In this document: piece by piece, positions 1 to 10,043 of the stretch | Layout of the letters: each line of letters begins with the position of its first letter | Numbering within the stretch: the stretch's first letter is position 1 | Source of the DNA: Palaemon carinicauda | Taxonomy: Eukaryota > Arthropoda > Malacostraca > Decapoda > Palaemonidae | DNA: 64,000 nt | Direction: 5' to 3' | Assembly: GCF_036898095.1 (NCBI RefSeq) | Contig: NC_090746.1 | Coordinates: forward strand, 102,761,416-102,825,415 | The notes under the pieces: model-generated | Database searches by the model: none | Seen by the model: only the letters and a program-made list of their open reading frames with translations | What the model was told of the DNA's origin: nothing | Program-made: the position numbers and the translations under genes

Positions 1-2994
1 ATTTATTTATTTTTTACCCGCGGCATTTTCTTCCTACTATTATATTAGTAATATCTTCAAATATTATTCTTGTTTCATTCTGGTTTGGGAACCACCATAT
101 GCCGTTTACCCACCTCGTTTCCCCTATTAAAAAGAGGAACTGATATGCAGTATATATGTGCGTGTGTGTATGTATGTGTGTATGGATGTGAGAGATTCTA
201 TGTAATATAAACATTACTAGATTTGTAGTTACAGTTTTGCTGGATGTTCTCCTATTAGAGCAGGCATATTATCAGGTACAAAAATAGGTAAAAGTAAAAA
301 CAAAAGGCTTGATATGTTATAGTATATTCAATTATTTTCTGAAAACGGCGAGCTTTTTGAAAAAATGTCATGGGCGTTAAAACGGTTATGTAATTTGCGT
401 ATGACTCTGACTGGAATATTAACGTTTGGGTAAAATGTCAAGTGCTATATATTTTTTTTTTTTTTTTTACTTAATTTTAGGCCCGAATAGCTGTTGATGA
501 CGAATTTGGTAAATATTATAATCTGGTGTTGGTATGTATATAGGAATATTGATTTTTTATTGCAGGAGTTAACAAGTATTGTTATTTAACCACATATGAA
601 TATATTTTCTGTGCATGACATTTATTAGTATTGGTATTTGCATGATACAAGGTTATAATATGCTTAAACATGCGTCAACACTTCCCAATATTATATCTCT
701 GCGAGAAATTTTATTCATAGATCTGCTTGTTTGTATGATTGCTTGTAGATACACGGTTTTCGTATGAATGGTAATTAAAATTCATATTTTTACCAAAGAT
801 TGTGATGAGTGATTATGAGTATATCATTCAAATGTCCCAAAAATTACTATAAGGGATAAAAAAATCCTCTGTTTTCTGATTTTCTAGTGAAAAGAATGAT
901 TGCAGGTTCTTCATTCATTCCACTTCTATTACAGCACCAAAACAAAACTCCTTTTTTTTCGAATCATTGGCCATCGTATTATCCTACACGTTTATTTTTC
1001 TCACTTTTTTTTCTTTTACCGAGAACTTGTAAAAATTTCAAACGAGGGAAAATTTATTGTGTGAAATATATATTCCTTTTAGTATTTTATTTGTTATCGT
1101 CTGCTTGATAAAGTACTCTGAAACAGCGGCAAAACTTCAAATTCACTTTTTAGAAGTCTCCAATTTTCACATTCTTTAAAAACGTTGAACATCTTATAGA
1201 AATTTGTAACTTAAGAATGATCACGTTTTAAAACCATCAAAGTGCTCTTCCATACTGGTATGTACACTCCAAGGTTCATTTGATCATGAGAAACTGTGTC
1301 TTGCTCTTCATTTTCCTCTCAGAAAACAAAGTGGGATGAACGTAATGTTTGAAAGGGAAGGGCTTTACATTTCGTAAACTCTAATTATTTCCTCAAGAAA
1401 ACAAGTCAAAATATCTTTCTTGAACTTCACGGTTACCCCTCTCAATGTATTTTGTGTTTGTGTGTGGTTTGTTTGTTTGTTTTTCCATTTAATCTTGTGT
1501 TTTATTTTGAAAGAAAATTTCACCCAAGATGGACTTGTTATTGATAATTAGTTGAATTGTGGTTGTACCTATTTTTGTGTGAAAAAAACCATGAAGAATG
1601 GTATGTCAAGTTTATTTTCAAATGCTCGTGGTTTAAGAAATCCAAACCCTTCGCACCATTATCGTAGATTGTGGCAAACAATTTCGTAAAGTATTTCTAC
1701 TAAGAAAATCTGAGTCGTCATTGTATTTCCTTTCAACCAGTTATATTTGGTAGGAACTCTTTATGGCTAACCATTTGAGACCAATAAGAATATTAGCTCG
1801 TTGGAACTTTGTCGTTGGAAGAGCTATGTGTTTTTATGCCTTTTAACTGCATGCAATTGAAAATAATTGAAAATATATATCTTCTAAGTTGACTTTTTCT
1901 TTTTATTTGGGTAAATTTAAAGACCCGAGTCTCTTTAATGTGGTATAAGTTCACCCATCCAGTTGGCCACATTTTCCTCCTCTTTGTTCTCCAATTGTTT
2001 TGAAGTTCGTACGTCCTCTTACTCTTAACAGAATTTGTATCACTCTATCAGTCCGGACACCAGACGAAATTTGTGTGTGTGTGTGTGTTTGCTACAAATA
2101 GCGAGACACTTTGTTGTTGTTTCCAATCACCTTTTAGTTTTAGCTTGGTATATTTAGTCTTAAAACGTTGAAAGCCCATTTCTAAAGGATCAGGTTGAAT
2201 CGGTGAGTTTCATTACTACAGTAGTTGTACGTCTAATATGGAACAAACACCAAGGGTATAAACATCAATTCTTTAGTTAAATATATATTTTTATTTGATT
2301 TTACAAAGTGAAATCATTAAAAACAATTAATAGGGAAAATCATGTTTTTTTTTTCCAAGTATGGATTTATGCGACTCCGGGAAAAGGGGAAGACTATTTT
2401 CTAGGCCTAAAAAGAACATGGACCAAAAGTATGCTTTTAGAATTTATACATAACTCTCCTATATGCGTAGCGATTAGTTTGAAATTCTTCTTTTTTATGT
2501 AAAAGAGTAATGTAATGTTTAGACATTAGTTTCCAGAAAATTGATTTCGCTGGAAACTTCGTGATGATAATGATAATGATGATGCAATAATTCCAACTTG
2601 ATATCGGATAATTATTTCAACTTTAAATTTAAAGAATTTCAAAGTGACGATGAAGGACTTTTTATTACAGATCCAAATGGCATTGATGTAAAATTGCACC
2701 CCGCTCAGTAAAATATAAAATTCCGAAAAAGAAAACATGGGTAAGATAATGATAGACAGGGATTATTTCTTGGCATTTTCATTTTATTAATTGTTGAATT
2801 TATGCAATATTGCTCAGAGCAGGCAGGTATTGCATTGCAATATCTCTAATTATCCCAAGCGCTTCCGTTAATGTAGCTATTTATATTTTTCCTGGAAAAT
2901 TTATATCCCTTCAGTTTCTAATAGCATTAAAAATACAGCGTCTTTTTCTCATCATACAGACACTTGTATATATGTACAGTAAGTATGAATGTGT
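1..2994. other. Gene-free AT-rich stretch
   Basis: No coding region longer than about 75 codons and no recognisable transposon protein on either strand. It contains short homopolymer T runs, a short (GT)n near 2073-2090 and a small (GAT)n-like run near 2566-2586. I see nothing else in it. Confidence 0.6.
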
Positions 2995-2995
2995 A

Positions 2996-2997
2996 GC

Positions 2998-3029
<32 letters not shown>

Positions 3030-3172
3030 TATATATATGTATATATATGTATATGTATATATATGTATATTTATTATATATATGTATATATATGTATATT
3101 TGTATATATATTTATATATTTGTTTATAAATACACTTATATATACATATATATATATATATATAAAATTTAC
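2996..3172. repeat. Interrupted (AT)n microsatellite
   Basis: Alternating TA dinucleotides, broken repeatedly by ATGT and TTTAT steps. The apparent reading frames here are only Tyr-Ile repeats and are not genes. Confidence 0.95.
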
Positions 3173-3349
3173 TGTATATACTGTATATCATAATCATCAT
3201 CATACGTAGGTACTCCATTGCAGGCTAAAGGCGTGCGTGTTGTATATGCAAGTATCCGATGGAAAATTTTATATGACGAAATGCTGCATATTTAGGTAAA
3301 AATTCTAGAGGTGAATATTGGGATTATGGCATTTCGAAGGGAAATCATA

Positions 3350-3353
3350 CACA

Positions 3354-3403
<50 letters not shown>

Positions 3404-3405
3404 AT
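3350..3405. repeat. (AC)n(TC)n compound microsatellite
   Basis: A short AC run passes directly into a ~48-bp CT run with one CC interruption. Confidence 0.95.
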
Positions 3406-3597
3406 ATTGTTGACAGAAATTTTGTAAAGTTTTATTTTTTATTACATTTATCTCTTGTTTCTAAAACATAAGACACGAAAGTATAATGAAAACCTTAAAA
3501 TATAGACATTAGAAAAGAAAATCGTATCTTTTCCTTTGTTTGGAGGAAAACTACTGTAAAACACTTCTGGATATAAATGACCTTAAGGCAATATCAT

Positions 3598-4580
3598 CCT
3601 TGGTTGGAAAAGCAGCGATGCTATAAGCCTTAGTCTTCCAACAGGAACAAATGGCCCAGTGAGGAAAGAAAATAAAGAAATAAGTAAATTAGATGAGTAA
3701 CGAATAATAAATTTAGAATATCTTTAGATCAGTAACAACGTTGTAATAGGTTTGCCATATGTAATCTATGAATAGAGACTTATGCCAGCCTGTTCGACAT
3801 AAAAACATTTGCTGTAAGTTTGAACTTCCGAAGTTCCACCGATTCAGCTGCCTGATTAGGCCGCTAGAATAAAACTTCTAGAATACTGTTTAATATTGAG
3901 CCTTTTGACTGTGAAGGCATGAATGTTACAGTTAACTGTATACCTAGTACTACGTACAGGATAGTATAGTCTAGGAAGGTTCAAACGCAAAGGATGGTCA
4001 GAATTATGAAAAATCTTATGGGAAATGCAAAACGAATTAACTGAACGACTTTTCAGAGAGTAATATCTTCAGTAGATCATGAATAAGAAATTTTTTAGAC
4101 TGCAACTTCCTGTCCAACAAAATTAGATGAGATTCAGCAGCTGAAGACCAGAAAGGAGAACAGTACGTATAACAAAGCACAATGAAAGAATTAAGACATC
4201 CTCAGAATAGATTCATCCCCAAAAATATAAAACGATTTTCTGGATAAGACAATTTTTTTTTTCTTTTTGCAATTGAAGGAGAGGCAAACCTAATGCGTTT
4301 CTCAAAATTAATTTGCAATCAAGAATCACACCGAAAATTTTAAAAGATTCACACAGAGTTAAAGAAACGTTATCAATGCTTAGAAATAGATGTTGAGGAG
4401 CCATTGTCTTCGACCTACTTACAATCAAACTTTGAGTTTTGTTAGAATTCAACTTCTTGCCCCAAAATTTGCACCATGAACTAGTTTTAGCTAGAATCAT
4501 ATTAAGGGATTCATCAATCCCAGATCTACTTACAGGAAAAGACATTGAAGCAGAGACTAGCAGCATCTGCGTGTGCACCG
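3598..4580 (-). pseudogene. 5'-truncated, decayed copy of the 2A-type LINE (RT C-terminus plus 3' tail)
   Basis: Read on the minus strand, 4578-4213 encodes residues matching the intact LINE of this window from just after its YADD box (LINE residues about 722-815). Shared stretches include SWCKFWGKKLN, NKTQS, VSRS, LSIDNVSL and GVILD. The match continues in broken frames through the C-terminus: 3815-3850 corresponds to the intact element's PNRVVES...LQKF region. It ends in the same 3' tail (about 3600-3680), though without an obvious (TAA)n. The copy is therefore a 5'-truncated, about 1-kb insertion with many frameshifts and substitutions, and no catalytic RT residues survive. It is clearly older than the 47-50 kb copy. 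The family assignment rests on direct comparison within this window. Confidence 0.85.
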
Positions 4581-4684
4581 TGAAAAGGGCCTGTGTGTAT
4601 TGGTTAAATATAGTGATTTGTTTTTTTTATTTCTTTTATTTCCTTAATGGGGTTTTTTAAGAAACATGTTAAACTATTGGAAGA

Positions 4685-4703
4685 AACACACACACATATA
4701 TAT

Positions 4704-4757
<54 letters not shown>

Positions 4758-4786
4758 ATATATATATATATATATATATGTATATC

Positions 4787-4812
<26 letters not shown>
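4685..4812. repeat. (AC)n(AT)n compound microsatellite
   Basis: CA runs pass into long TA runs with TATCAT interruptions. Confidence 0.95.
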
Positions 4813-4821
<9 letters not shown>

Positions 4822-4859
4822 ATTTTTGTCTATTTATTTAAACGAAAGATAAAAAAAAT

Positions 4860-5562
4860 TATAAATTCTAACATTGATCATGATTTATTTTTCTGCAATA
4901 TTTTTATTTAATTTCTGATACTGACCTTTGTTTTTTTACTTTTATTTTCTTTCTACTCTTTTAATATATATATGTACCATGTCTTGAAAATGTCGGGTCA
5001 CTCCCGATATTAAGAATAATGACTCCCCCTTCATGCTTATTTTGTTTATTGGCTTCTCGTGTTAGAGTTGCCACGTTCCACCTGAGAATACAATACAAAT
5101 TCTCCTATTCCCGAAATTGTCAAAACTTATTATGATTTTTTTTCCCTTTGGGAAACAGAAACACCATGCGTGAACTAGTGTTTCAGGTGCTGGGGACTTT
5201 TCCTTTTGCATCTTACGCTCAAATTGCAGACGATGTTCCTGGTAGAAATGTATATTGCTTTTCGCGTGTAGATTTTTCTAGCATTTAAATATCTTTAGCG
5301 GGTCTACTCAAAAGAGTGGATGTGAAAAAAATTTCAGGTGAAAGTATTGTTTTGAAACTTTGTTGATTCTCATTAAGAATGGAAAATTTAAGAGGTAATG
5401 TCTGTTTGCGCTTCAATTGCTTTGGAAAGTCTGCATTTATCTGGTATCCAAACGAAATAACTTTGTAGCTGCTTGTATTCTATCGCTTTTAAGATTTTTT
5501 ATAAGTATCCAAAAATAAATGGATTTGTGCAGCTCCTATTATTTTAAAGTCCCATTCTTTAC
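4860..5562. other. Gene-free stretch
   Basis: AT-rich DNA between a microsatellite and the 3' end of the next LINE. I see no coding or repeat structure in it. Confidence 0.5.
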
Positions 5563-5689
5563 TTGCTTTACTTACTTTGACGGCTGTTTTTCTGGTACCA
5601 TACAGCAGGGGAACCCCACTCTCTACAGGACCTCCACTGTCGTTTTACCTTGTTCGTTCAGAGTATTTAACGTTTCATATCACGTATTG

Positions 5690-6190
5690 TTCATTTACTG
5701 TTAAATCGTCACTGTAATACGAATCATGAAATAAGAAAGTCTTCAGTTTCCTCTTGAAAGCCTTAATGTAAAGTAGTTGTACAGTCGACATTATTCACTA
5801 GCCGATATGATTCTAATAACTCGCTAAATGCCAAACGTCGGGATTTGATCCGCCATCCATCCAAAAATTTAAGTCTTCACAGATAACTAATTCTTTTTTC
5901 TCTCCATAATAATCATCTCAATGAAAGCACCGAATTCTTCATAAAAGATGCTAGTGTTTGTTCTCGGAGGTTAATAGATTATTATAAAGGATATTTTTCT
6001 GGTTTTTAGCGTAAAATTGATTTCTATATATTCAAAGCTTGTTACACTAGTTCTTTTTAACATTTTGAGATTTGAGTAACTTTTATGAATAATGAGTCCG
6101 ACACCCCTACCAGACCTACCTTCTCTCGGTATGTAAAAGAAGGTGTGTGTGGGGGACGTCATTTCAGTCATCTTTGCTGTGTCCAAGTTA
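5690..6190 (-). pseudogene. LINE ORF2 remnant: APE endonuclease fused to extreme C-terminus
   Basis: On the minus strand, 6186-5971 reads THTFFYIPREGRSGRGVGL, then SFEYIEI, then ISFIIIY. This is the middle of an APE-type endonuclease, leading into the usual YRPP-like step near 5965. A shifted frame then gives a decayed GDFN-type block (VICEDLNFW, about 5885). At about 5770 the similarity jumps to FKRKLKTFLFHDS and a terminal VNEQYVI, which matches the end of LINE reverse transcriptases. The whole RT domain, some 500-600 residues, is therefore absent. The parts are in different frames. The enzyme would have nicked target DNA to prime reverse transcription, and this copy cannot. Confidence 0.75.
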
Positions 6191-6410
6191 TTTCACCATG
6201 TTTCTCGTTTATCAATTCTCGAATGTGAATAGTCTTATTACCTACAGATTGTACTTTTACATGGCTACAGTTTATGGCATCCTTAGTAACCATGATCAGT
6301 ATTTTCTGCAAGTCTTTTCAATTCCAAGTCATAAGTTTTGCAGTCTCTAGAATTTAATATGTGGTCACTTGGTTTGTTTAACTTTGTGCAGTTAACACAC
6401 ATTGACACTT

Positions 6411-6887
6411 GCGAATTACACTCCTTGGTGGAATGTTTTCCTGAACATTTCCCGCAAACTTTATCATCATTCTTAGACGCGAATTACACTCCTTGGTGGA
6501 ATGTTTTCCTGAACATTTCCCGCAAACTTTATCATCATTCTTAGACGCGAATTACACTCCTTGGTGGAATGTTTTCCTGAACATTTCCCCGCAAACTTTA
6601 TCATCATTCTTAGACGCGAATTACACTCCTTGGTGGAATGTTTTCCTGAACATTTCCCGCAAACTTTATCATCATTCTTAGACGCGAATTACACTCCTTG
6701 GTGGAATGTTTTCCTGAACATTTCCCGCAAACTTTATCATCATTCTTAGACGCGAATTACACTCCTTGGTGGAATGTTTTCCTGAACATTTCCCGCAAAC
6801 TTTATCATCATTCTTAGACGCGAATTACACTCCTTGGTGGAATGTTTTCCTGAACATTTCCCGCAAACTTTATCATCATTCTTAGAC
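6411..6887. repeat. Seven-copy 68-bp tandem repeat inside the ORF1 zinc knuckle
   Basis: Units begin at 6411, 6479, 6547, 6616, 6684, 6752 and 6820. The period is 68 bp, except for one 69-bp unit that carries an extra C in a CCC run (third unit). All seven are otherwise identical. On the minus strand each unit encodes the zinc knuckle CGKCSGKHSTKEC and its linker. Because 68 is not a multiple of three, successive units fall in different frames. The surrounding ORF1 is heavily decayed, so this expansion looks much younger than the LINE copy. Confidence 0.97.
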
Positions 6888-6920
6888 TTGCAATCTTTTT
6901 CAAGATGTCCATACCTCTAA

Positions 6921-6965
6921 AGCGGGGTTTACACGGCCGAGCAGCTCGTCGAGCCCGGTTGTCGA
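6921..6965. repeat. Left terminal inverted repeat of Harbinger element
   Basis: Begins AGCGGGGTTTACACG and pairs with 7654-7698 in inverse orientation, with a few mismatches. Confidence 0.85.
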
Positions 6966-7016
6966 ACCTACTTGTAGAACGGCTCGAAGAGCTTTCAGAC
7001 AGTACATCGAGCCTCA

Positions 7017-7300
7017 GTGTGCCTCGTGCTAAAACAACGTCAACGACTCAACATATCTCTCGACCAGGACGATTTGATAGCCATTGCTTTAGCAGTGGCA
7101 CTAAGAAGGAAAAAAAAAAAGATCAAAAGAGAGAAATTTTCATATACCAACTTGCTTGTTGCTTTAAAATTAGAGCCTGATGACTGGCGCAATTATTTCC
7201 GTATGGATGAAGACACGTACATTGATCTACTGAATCGTGTCAGCCCTTTCATTACTATTAGGAAGGCCATAACTCCACATGAAAGACTGAGTGTCCGCTA
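7017..7300 (+). pseudogene. Harbinger transposase, N-terminal fragment
   Basis: Reads ...FSYTNLLVALKLEPDDWRNYF, then RMDEDTYIDLLNRVSPFI and ISPHERLSV-like residues. This is the conserved N-terminal part of HARBI1-like nucleases, the PDDWRNYFRMDED region. The homology stops at ERLSV, about 7296, after which the frame runs into the antisense of the MADF remnant and stops at 7340. None of the DDE catalytic residues, which lie further on, are present. A run of eleven adenines near 7111-7121 encodes the lysine stretch. The real start codon is uncertain; the first ATG in frame lies at 7017. Full-length relatives are about 350-400 residues. Confidence 0.8.
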
Positions 7301-7480
7301 TTCCTTTGTTTCTGGCTACTTTATTGGAATAGTCTTTTGATTTAACTTTCCATAAAGCTGGATGAGCTCGATATGCATGTATGAAATCAAGTACGACTTC
7401 CTTCTCATTCTTACTTTCATTAATGGCAGCAATTATGCATTTTTTTGATGATGTTTCCTCTAGCAGGTTTGAATAACAAC
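7296..7480 (-). pseudogene. MADF-domain protein fragment (second Harbinger gene)
   Basis: Minus-strand residues VVLDFIHAYRAHPALWKV, then KDYSNKVARNK, match the start of a MADF DNA-binding domain: the helix, the LW motif and the DYxNKxxRNKA step. PIF/Harbinger elements usually carry such a Myb/SANT/MADF-like partner gene, which helps the nuclease enter the nucleus and bind DNA. The homology ends where the transposase remnant begins, so the rest of the domain and the C-terminus are deleted. The minus-strand frame extends artificially to 7227. Confidence 0.65.
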
Positions 7481-7653
7481 TGAGGTTCGATGCTCGACAC
7501 CCGTTCACACCGCTCGTCAAACAATGTAGCTCCGCCCACAAAAGTCAAGATGAGCCTGACTTTCATCGAGCCGCTCGACGAGCGCGCTCGACGAGCGCGC
7601 TCGACAACCTAATAGCCCGTTTACACGCTCGAACATCAATTCAAACACAGGGT

Positions 7654-7698
7654 TGTCGAGCCAGGCTCGACGAGCGGCTCGCTCGTGTAAACCCCGCT
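7654..7698. repeat. Right terminal inverted repeat of Harbinger element
   Basis: The inverse complement begins AGCGGGGTTTACACG. It adjoins a block of GCTCGACGAGC palindromic motifs at about 7570-7600 and 7665-7680. Confidence 0.85.
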
Positions 7699-8640
7699 TA
7701 ACAGTTGTAGCAGGTGATCATGTGGTACCTATCGCGTATGTTTTAAGTACCCCATCGTAACGAAAAATTGTCCCCATTATCATGAATAGCCCTCCGAACC
7801 TCAGGATCACCTTTCAGCACATAGTGGGTGGTCCCACCTGAAGCATTTTTCTTCAGGGCTACACTTATTTTCTCTTCTATATTTTGCATTTGGTCCAGGC
7901 AACGATTTCTTTGAATCAAAGCATTTACTACATCATCTTCATCATAGTACACATTGCATGTCATTATTTTTGGTTTTAATTTTCAGATTTTTCTAGTTTC
8001 AGTGTCAACAACCAATGTCCGAATTTTGTTTGCAGCCTCTCCTCTGATAATTTTGTTTGCAAAATTTACTACATCATCTCCATTCTTAGTTGACCTCGTG
8101 TTAAGTATATGATGAATGTCTTTAAGTGCCTGTTCAACCTCGCGTTTTCTTTCAGTAATTTTAGTTGTATTTGTCGATTTAATTACCAACAGATTTTGTT
8201 CCTCAACTTTGTCAGCAAATGTCGGTTTCTCCGGGTTTGGGTCCATCAATGTTTGAAGTATTTCCTTAATTGATTCCATATTCATAGCAAGAATATCAAC
8301 TTTCTCAGTGAGGTCAGTAGTTTGGGTGGAATTCTTTGTGCGCACGCTAAGGTCCGCAAGTTTGTTTTCCAATTCAAGGCCTCTTCTCTCATATTCACAT
8401 CTTCCTTCAATTTTGGTATATATAAATTAGCTTGTCTGGCTTCACCTACGCAGAGTGGGCATAACCAATCTAGGTTCTTTTGTTCATTATCAGGGATGTC
8501 TGTCACTATACACACACATTTCCTATGATAGAATCTATTGCACTTACATCCTATCCATTTTTCTCCGGTCTCCCTGCGTGGTTTTACATATGAGGCAGAA
8601 ATAGTTAGGGATAGACATAGTGTACTGTTTCTTATCACTT

Positions 8641-8990
8641 AGGTTTCTCCATAAGGTTAAGTATTATCTTAGCAATGACATTCTAAGCGAGAAACAAAAA
8701 GCTAAAACATGACTCAGGGCGAGTGCTGAACATGTCCGCACCTTAGCTGCTCAACTACATATTTGTTTTCTAGGTGATTGGGAGCAAATTTGCAAGGAAG
8801 ATACTTACATCTCCCAGAATATTTTTTTGGTAAAAACAATATAAATATATATGTCTGTGAGTTTCAGATAACTTTAACAGTTTAATATATTTGTTAGAAA
8901 CGCCCATGTAAAAGTAATGAAATTAAAAAAATCCCCACATTTCGACCCAATTACCCTCATAAATAATGCAATGATGAGATACTTTCTTTA
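8641..8990. other. Gene-free stretch
   Basis: May include 5' UTR of the degraded LINE. No coding similarity can be followed here. Confidence 0.4.
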
Positions 8991-8991
8991 C

Positions 8992-9054
<63 letters not shown>

Positions 9055-9716
9055 GTTATTATTATTATTATTACTTGCTAAGCTATAACCCTAGTTGGAA
9101 TAGCAGGATGCTATAAGGCCAAGGGTTCCAACCGGGAAAATATCCCAATAGTGAGGAAAGAAAACAAGTTAAAATAAAATTTTTAAGAAGAGTAACAACA
9201 TTAGAATAAATATATCCTATTTAAACTATAAAAACTTTAACAAAACAAGAGGAAGAGAAACAAGACAGAACAGCGTGCTCGAGTGTACCCTCAAGCAAGA
9301 GAACTCTAACCCAAGACAGTGGAAGACCATGGTACAGAGGCTATGGCACTACCCAAGACTAGAGAACAATGGTTTGATTTTGGAGTGTCCTTCTCCTAGA
9401 AGAGCTGCTGATCATAGCTAAAGAGTCTCTTATACCCTTAACAAGAGGAAAGTGGCCACTGAACAATTACAGTGCAGTAACCCCTTGAGTGAAGAAGAAT
9501 TGTTTGGTAATCTGTGTTGTCTGGTGTATGAGGACAGAGGAGAATAAGAAAAGAATAGGCCAGACTATTTGCTGTGCGTTCGTGTAGGCAAATGGAAAAG
9601 GAGCCGTAACCGGAAAGAAAGATCCAATGTAGTACTGTGTGGTCAGTCAAAAGACCCCACAACTCTCTAGCGGTAGTATCTCAACGGGTGGCGGGTGCCC
9701 TGGCCAACCTACTACC
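8991..9716 (-). mobile_element. SINE-like repeat copy 1 (complete)
   Basis: The minus-strand element starts at about 9716 (head motif GGTTGGCCAGGGCACC) and ends in the tail CCAACTAGGGTTATAGCTTAGC and (TAA)n, read here as (ATT)n from 8991. The last ~190 bp resemble the 3' UTR of the LINE at 47-50 kb. The first ~480 bp do not match that LINE. No ORF is present. A clear tRNA head is not visible, so the class (SINE, or internally deleted non-autonomous LINE) is open. Confidence 0.85.
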
Positions 9717-10043
9717 TGCAAATTATTGAACGAAGTAGGTGATACATTGTTATCCAAATTGCCTTTCCCTGGATCGATGTTGTTGATAAGGTAATGGGTT
9801 TGTCTATTAACTTTTTTCTTCTACTTTTCGAACGTCCTTATTGAAATCACAGATAAAAATCAGATTCATAAATCTTTTGTACTTCCTCATGAAATTCCTC
9901 ACCCCACAAAAAATAACGTGTGAGCTATTAAAACAAGAGCAATAGGTCACTTGATATTGGAGAATCACAATCATTTTTGCTATTCGTTCTTTAACATCAA
10001 TAGTGATGCAGAACTGAATTTTTATTTGATACACTTTTCAGGC
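9717..10043. other. Short unique spacer
   Basis: Between two repeat copies. No gene or structure seen. Confidence 0.4.

Larger units (their letters stand above)
6921..7698. mobile_element. 778-bp PIF/Harbinger deletion derivative
   Basis: The terminal inverted repeats start AGCGGGGTTTACACG at both ends, and similarity continues for about 40 bp through GCTCGTCGAGCC motifs. The right subterminal region is packed with CTCGACGAGC-type palindromes, which are likely transposase-binding sites. Inside, the left half holds the 5' part of a Harbinger nuclease gene on the plus strand, and the right half holds the 5' part of a MADF/Myb-like gene on the minus strand. The two remnants meet at about 7296-7302. 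Complete elements carry both genes in about 3-4 kb, so this copy has lost the catalytic DDE region and the middle of the element. It could move only if a full element supplied the proteins. Confidence 0.88.
6918..7701. other. 3-bp target-site duplication (TAA) around the Harbinger element
   Basis: TAA at 6918-6920 abuts the left terminus and TAA at 7699-7701 abuts the right terminus. Three-base TWA duplications are the hallmark of PIF/Harbinger integration. Taking out the element and one TAA restores the continuity of the LINE ORF1 knuckle. Confidence 0.85.
5563..8640 (-). mobile_element. Degenerate CR1/Jockey-like LINE with PHD/zinc-knuckle ORF1
   Basis: A minus-strand non-LTR retrotransposon. 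In order it holds ORF1 remnants (8640 down to about 6330), the ORF2 endonuclease (about 6190-5780), the last residues of ORF2 (about 5770-5690), and a 3' UTR ending near 5563 in a tail of TAAG-like repeats. Stops and frameshifts occur throughout, so it is dead. Two later events overlie it: a 68-bp tandem expansion at 6411-6887 and a 778-bp Harbinger insertion at 6921-7698. The 5' boundary is uncertain because I can follow coding similarity only to about 8640. It is a different family from the 47-50 kb LINE, since the 3' tails and ORF1 content differ. The clade call is from remembered family features, not from a phylogeny. Confidence 0.8.
6330..8640 (-). pseudogene. LINE ORF1 remnant (PHD-like finger, coiled coil, three zinc knuckles)
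   Basis: A minus-strand nucleic-acid-binding ORF1, broken into several frames. The first part (8638-8440) is a PHD-like finger: an initial CLIC pair lies in a different frame from WIGCKCNRFYHRKC and the closing WLCPLC, so there is a frameshift inside the finger. Next is a charged heptad-like segment (about 8430-8220), then a TFADKV linker and an RRM-like part (8170-7980). A second conserved domain follows (7964-7743), with RRAIHDNGD. The first CCHC knuckle starts CYNC at about 7718-7707, is split by the Harbinger element, and resumes RYGHLEKDC at about 6917-6891. Knuckle 2 (CGKCSGKHSTKEC) is expanded to seven tandem copies, and knuckle 3 (CVNC...H...DC) lies at about 6400-6345. The family role is RNA binding in the LINE RNP. 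Confidence 0.75.

Noticed and set aside
3187..3240. Another RTE 3' end (CATCATCATACGTAGG)
   Set aside because: Only the CATCAT run and a few bases resemble the 12450 element, which is not enough to support it.
6338..6749. Plus-strand open frames over the 68-bp array
   Set aside because: They are the antisense of the ORF1 zinc knuckle and exist only because the unit is repeated.
6411..6887. CRISPR-like array
   Set aside because: Direct repeats without unique spacers, in a eukaryotic LINE. The unit is coding-derived.
8991..9716. tRNA-derived head for the 700-bp SINE-like repeat
   Set aside because: TGGCCAGGGCACC resembles an A box only loosely, and no good B box lies at the right distance.
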